NCBI RefSeq assembly: GCF_003324165.1
Contig: NW_025407823.1
Location: forward strand, 868,001 to 932,000
DNA length: 64,000 nt
Direction: 5' to 3'
Source of the DNA: Naegleria lovaniensis
Lineage: Eukaryota > Heterolobosea > Eutetramitea > Acrasida > Naegleriidae
This document shows positions 61,035-64,000 of this stretch, one piece after another (within the stretch, counting starts at the first letter, position 1; each line of letters opens with the position of its first letter). A program made the position numbers and the translations under genes. A model generated the notes under the pieces. The model worked only from the letters and a program-made list of their open reading frames with translations, searched no databases and was not told the origin of the DNA.

Positions 61035-63438
61035 TTAATTTTCTGAAACAGATTGATAGCTGCTACTTCCTGCGCGCAACGAAGAAGGAACTACAGGAAT
61101 ACCTTCCACTCGAGAATTCTCAATTCTCAATCGTTGTTCATCTCTCATCTTGACAATACAATAAATTAAGGTATTTGCAATAATTACAGCAACGACTAGA
61201 ATGGCAATAAATATTCCAACCATGAGATAGAGACTCACGTATGGCACATTCGAATCTGAAATGTAAGAATCTTCATATAAATTATAAACTCCAAATACTC
61301 GTTGATTGTAAAAATATGATCCTGTGAAATTGAAATTAATTTCATCCAAACATGTTCGATTCATGAGAAAGACATTGGGTTGTTCCATGGTAATGAAATT
61401 GACTAGTAATTGCATTCCAACTGGAATGAAGGATTCTGCCACAGTTGGACTCGATTCCAAAGTACAATGAACAGAGAATGGGATAATAACTAGATCATGT
61501 GAATTTCCACCCATCGATGCATTTTGTGACAATGCAGACCATAATGGAGTGTTGGGATCTAAATTACCATTTAACATTAAAAGTGGAATATTGGTGGTGA
61601 ATTTCTGTTGGAAATAATCAGCGTCAGGAGTATAGGTGGGCCATTGAGTAACATTCAATCTAGATGCAAAATTAACTCCAATTCCACCCATTAAAATTTC
61701 TGAGCTATTCCATTCATTCATTAATTGTTCTAATTTCACATTGGAATCCCACATTTCTGAAAATGCAATGTTATATCCTAAAACCAATGACCTGAGAGGT
61801 ACCTGTTGTGTCAAACTTTGAGTTGGCATGAAAATCTTTTTGATATGAAGTAAAAATGGAATATCTACATATTCATCGCATCGATCCATTCGGTAAAAAA
61901 TTGCAGGAATGAGCATTCGTCCATATTGATTTGAAATTAAATGGGTGAAAATTCCTTTCCATTCAAAAAGTGAAATTCCTTCTGAAATTGGTCGACAAGT
62001 TTCATTCACATAGACACTTCTTAATACTCGATGCATGTACGAGGTTAAATCTCCACCATTCTTGAGAACTTTTTCAAATTTTTCTTTACATTCATTTCTG
62101 AAATTTGAATAGAGTTGTTTGTTTTGAAGAATGGAAGTGTCACGACCATCTGCAACAAATTGAGAGGTTGCAATTCCTGAGAAATTTCCTCCACAAAGTT
62201 GCATGAGAGCATTTCCAACTGCTGTGAAATCTTCATCAAATAAATTAAAGACAAGACTTCCAATTTTCTCATTTTCGTTCATTCCCATTGGAGCTGGTTT
62301 TCCAATGGTACTGACAACTCCATCCATAATGTAACCAGAGATTAAATTTGGATTACCAGTCAATTCTAAATAACGAATCATTCTTGAAACCCAAACAGTA
62401 CCGTAAGATTGGCCCATGACAAATACTTGTTGATTTTGAGGAATATTGATGGATTGAATGAGTTGGACCATGTCAATTCCAGCTTGCTATATGTGTGGTA
62501 ATTACAGAGTTTTTAAAAGTATGACATGAAGAATAATTTTTGAAAATACATGTAAAATTATTTCAGATTGCCCATTCCACACAAAAGTCAATAAAACTCT
62601 CTAAGTCGTGCACAAACCTACCTTTGATGAAAAGAGATGAGTTTTTCCAGACCATTCATTTTCAAAAGCTTGAGCACATCCATTCTTTGTCCATTCCTTG
62701 TCACTAATAAAAACTCCTTCATCACTTCCTGGAGTCTCTGCTTGTGTTGCGACACACGTCACACGAGAACTTCGACCAACTCCTCGATGATCTGTTGTGT
62801 AAATGTCAAATTGATCGTCCAACATTTTCACTAACAAGTCCATGTCCAAGTCAAAACAATTACTGGCCTCTCCTGGACCTCCAGCTAGTAACCATAATGC
62901 ACGAGGAGCATTCTTTGTGGAGTCAGCTCTCAATCGTTTGACAAATAATTTAATTGTTTCGGAATTTTGAGGGGACGAGTGATCGAGAGGAACATTGATT
63001 TGAGTGCATTCAGCTTTGGTTCGATATGTTTGGTTTTTGAGAGCATCTATTGAATGATTTGGTGATTCCGATGATGAAGAATGATGATTTTGGATGCAAT
63101 AATTTTTCACATCATGTGAAAATTAAAATTTGTGAAAATATTGTTGTTTTGAAAATGATTACATGATTATTTCCAACGATTAGATCAATACACGGAATGT
63201 TCATATTCACATGATTTCAATATTACTTACTCATGGAATTCACAGCGTCAATCATGGTAAATCGATGAAATTGTTGTTCATTCAAACTTTGTCGTGAAAT
63301 ATATTTTGTATTTTCAGCAATTGAAAAATCTTCATAATGATTACAGACATTCCATTGAATTTCATTTGAAACGATGACCATACTCATCATCATGACCATC
63401 ATCATTAGTGTTATCAAAATTGATTGAATTGAATTCAT
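61035..63438 (-). CDS. membrane-anchored alpha/beta-hydrolase, serine peptidase-like
   Basis: Three exons, 63438..63231, 63046..62622 and 62486..61035 (694 aa), with introns of 184 and 135 nt; phases match and each splice restores protein continuity. A signal peptide (MNSIQSILITLMMM) opens it. ALWLLAGGPG and TDHRGVGRS are TAP-like/prolyl peptidase-type motifs. GQSYGT holds the nucleophile Ser, GNLDPNTP the Asp, and FSVHCT the His. A transmembrane helix near ~640-665 (YLMVGIFIAILVVAVII) leaves a short cytoplasmic tail. Several glycosylation sequons are seen. It likely acts at the surface or in a lysosome. Substrate is unknown. Confidence 0.75.
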
Positions 63439-63752
63439 GTTGTTGTTATGATGATTTTTGAAAGAATAGTGAATCTCCGAAAAGTAAAATACTATGATCG
63501 CAACGAATAGCACACGATGTGTGGGAAGCTCAAAATTCTGATTTCCAAAAATTAGCCTCGCGCGCGAAAGATATTTTTTCTGTTGGGTTGCCTGAATTTG
63601 GGTGGTCGTTCTAAAGATGAATTGGGTTAGTGGTCTATTGAGAATTCTCTTTGTTGGACCACGGATTTGAAATATAGCCAAAGTCAGGACTATGTGCTGA
63701 AAACTTCCGTGTTTTGGAGCTTTTTGTGAGTATTAAGCATACCCTCATAAAA
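63439..63752. other. divergent intergenic region
   Basis: Upstream DNA of the peptidase-like gene (leftward) and the last, partial gene (rightward). A CGCGCG-type tract occurs at ~63558-63567. Nothing else was seen. Confidence 0.4.
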
Positions 63753-64000
63753 ATGTCTCAAATCTCTCCCGAACAAAGACGCAATGAAAATGATGAGCTT
63801 GCCCAAAACACTTTCAGATCGTCAGTTAAACAACGTATTGGCTCAGTCAATTTTAGTAATTGGGGAATTGTAATTATCACCCTTATTGTAGGAATTGTAG
63901 GATATGCCCTAAACACAGGTTCTTTAACTTTCTCTCAGTTTGTTCCTTGGCATTTCCATCTACTTAATCCCGATTACAATCGGGCTGAAATGCTAAATCG
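63753..64000 (+). CDS. hypothetical single-pass membrane protein, 3' partial
   Basis: ATG 63753 opens a frame that runs off the window (82 codons visible). A polar, charged head (MSQISPEQRRNENDE) precedes one hydrophobic helix (WGIVIITLIVGIVGYAL, ~41-57), then VPWHFHLLNPDYN. I do not recognise it. The A-rich context (aaaATGtc) fits a genuine start. Confidence 0.55.
   Translation, partial: MSQISPEQRRNENDELAQNTFRSSVKQRIGSVNFSNWGIVIITLIVGIVGYALNTGSLTFSQFVPWHFHLLNPDYNRAEMLN

Overview
This is a stretch of AT-rich, gene-dense nuclear DNA from a protist, most likely a heterolobosean amoeboflagellate of the Naegleria type. The evidence is eukaryotic core genes (Sec24, proteasome alpha-4, MFAP1, an Atg11/FIP200-type scaffold), the standard genetic code, short GT-AG introns (22 resolved here, 44 to 263 nt), short intergenic gaps on both strands, and a mix of flagellar (TMEM17), signalling (multi-TM RGS, Ras, Rab, dCACHE-cyclase-like) and DUF4116 genes. 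The genus is inferred from gene content and style; nothing in the window names the species.

Layout. 1-5 kb: the end of a TRIM-like glycine-rich protein, a degenerate Rab, an F-box protein and an unknown membrane protein. 5-15 kb: Sec24, an EF-hand protein, a membrane alpha/beta-hydrolase lookalike, a C2 protein with a Met-Gln-Pro tail, an unknown gene, proteasome alpha-4 and TMEM17. 16-24 kb: a five-exon Atg11/FIP200-like gene, a twin CX9C protein, a secreted propeller-like protein, a five-exon CRT-like transporter and a Mut7-C protein. 24-36 kb: two RCC1-type genes flanking a dCACHE receptor with a decayed cyclase domain, then an SDR, a helical unknown, MFAP1 and a SANT protein with a 46-bp perfect palindrome beside its start codon. 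36-46 kb: a secreted Gly/Tyr-rich protein, a 2,089-residue bacterial-type alpha-2-macroglobulin and a GT61-like transferase. 46-57 kb: an unknown Ser-rich protein, a SAM-domain protein, a tRNA-Ile(AAT), an RGS receptor-like protein, an 18-repeat DUF4116 protein and an ATPase with a substituted Walker A lysine. 57-64 kb: a Ras/Rheb-type GTPase, a DFR-like reductase, a PARP16-like tail-anchored protein, a broken EGF-repeat remnant, a membrane-anchored serine peptidase-like hydrolase and the start of an unknown membrane protein.

The genes do not form one pathway or operon, as expected for a protist chromosome. Several encode parts of the endomembrane and degradation machinery (Sec24, Rab, Atg11-like, CRT-like, PARP16-like, proteasome), and several belong to membrane signalling. 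A recurring theme is family members with substituted key residues (Rab, Ras, cyclase, hydrolase, PARP, ATPase). Splice structures were worked out by hand from GT/AG sites, reading phase and family continuity; they are predictions without transcript support.
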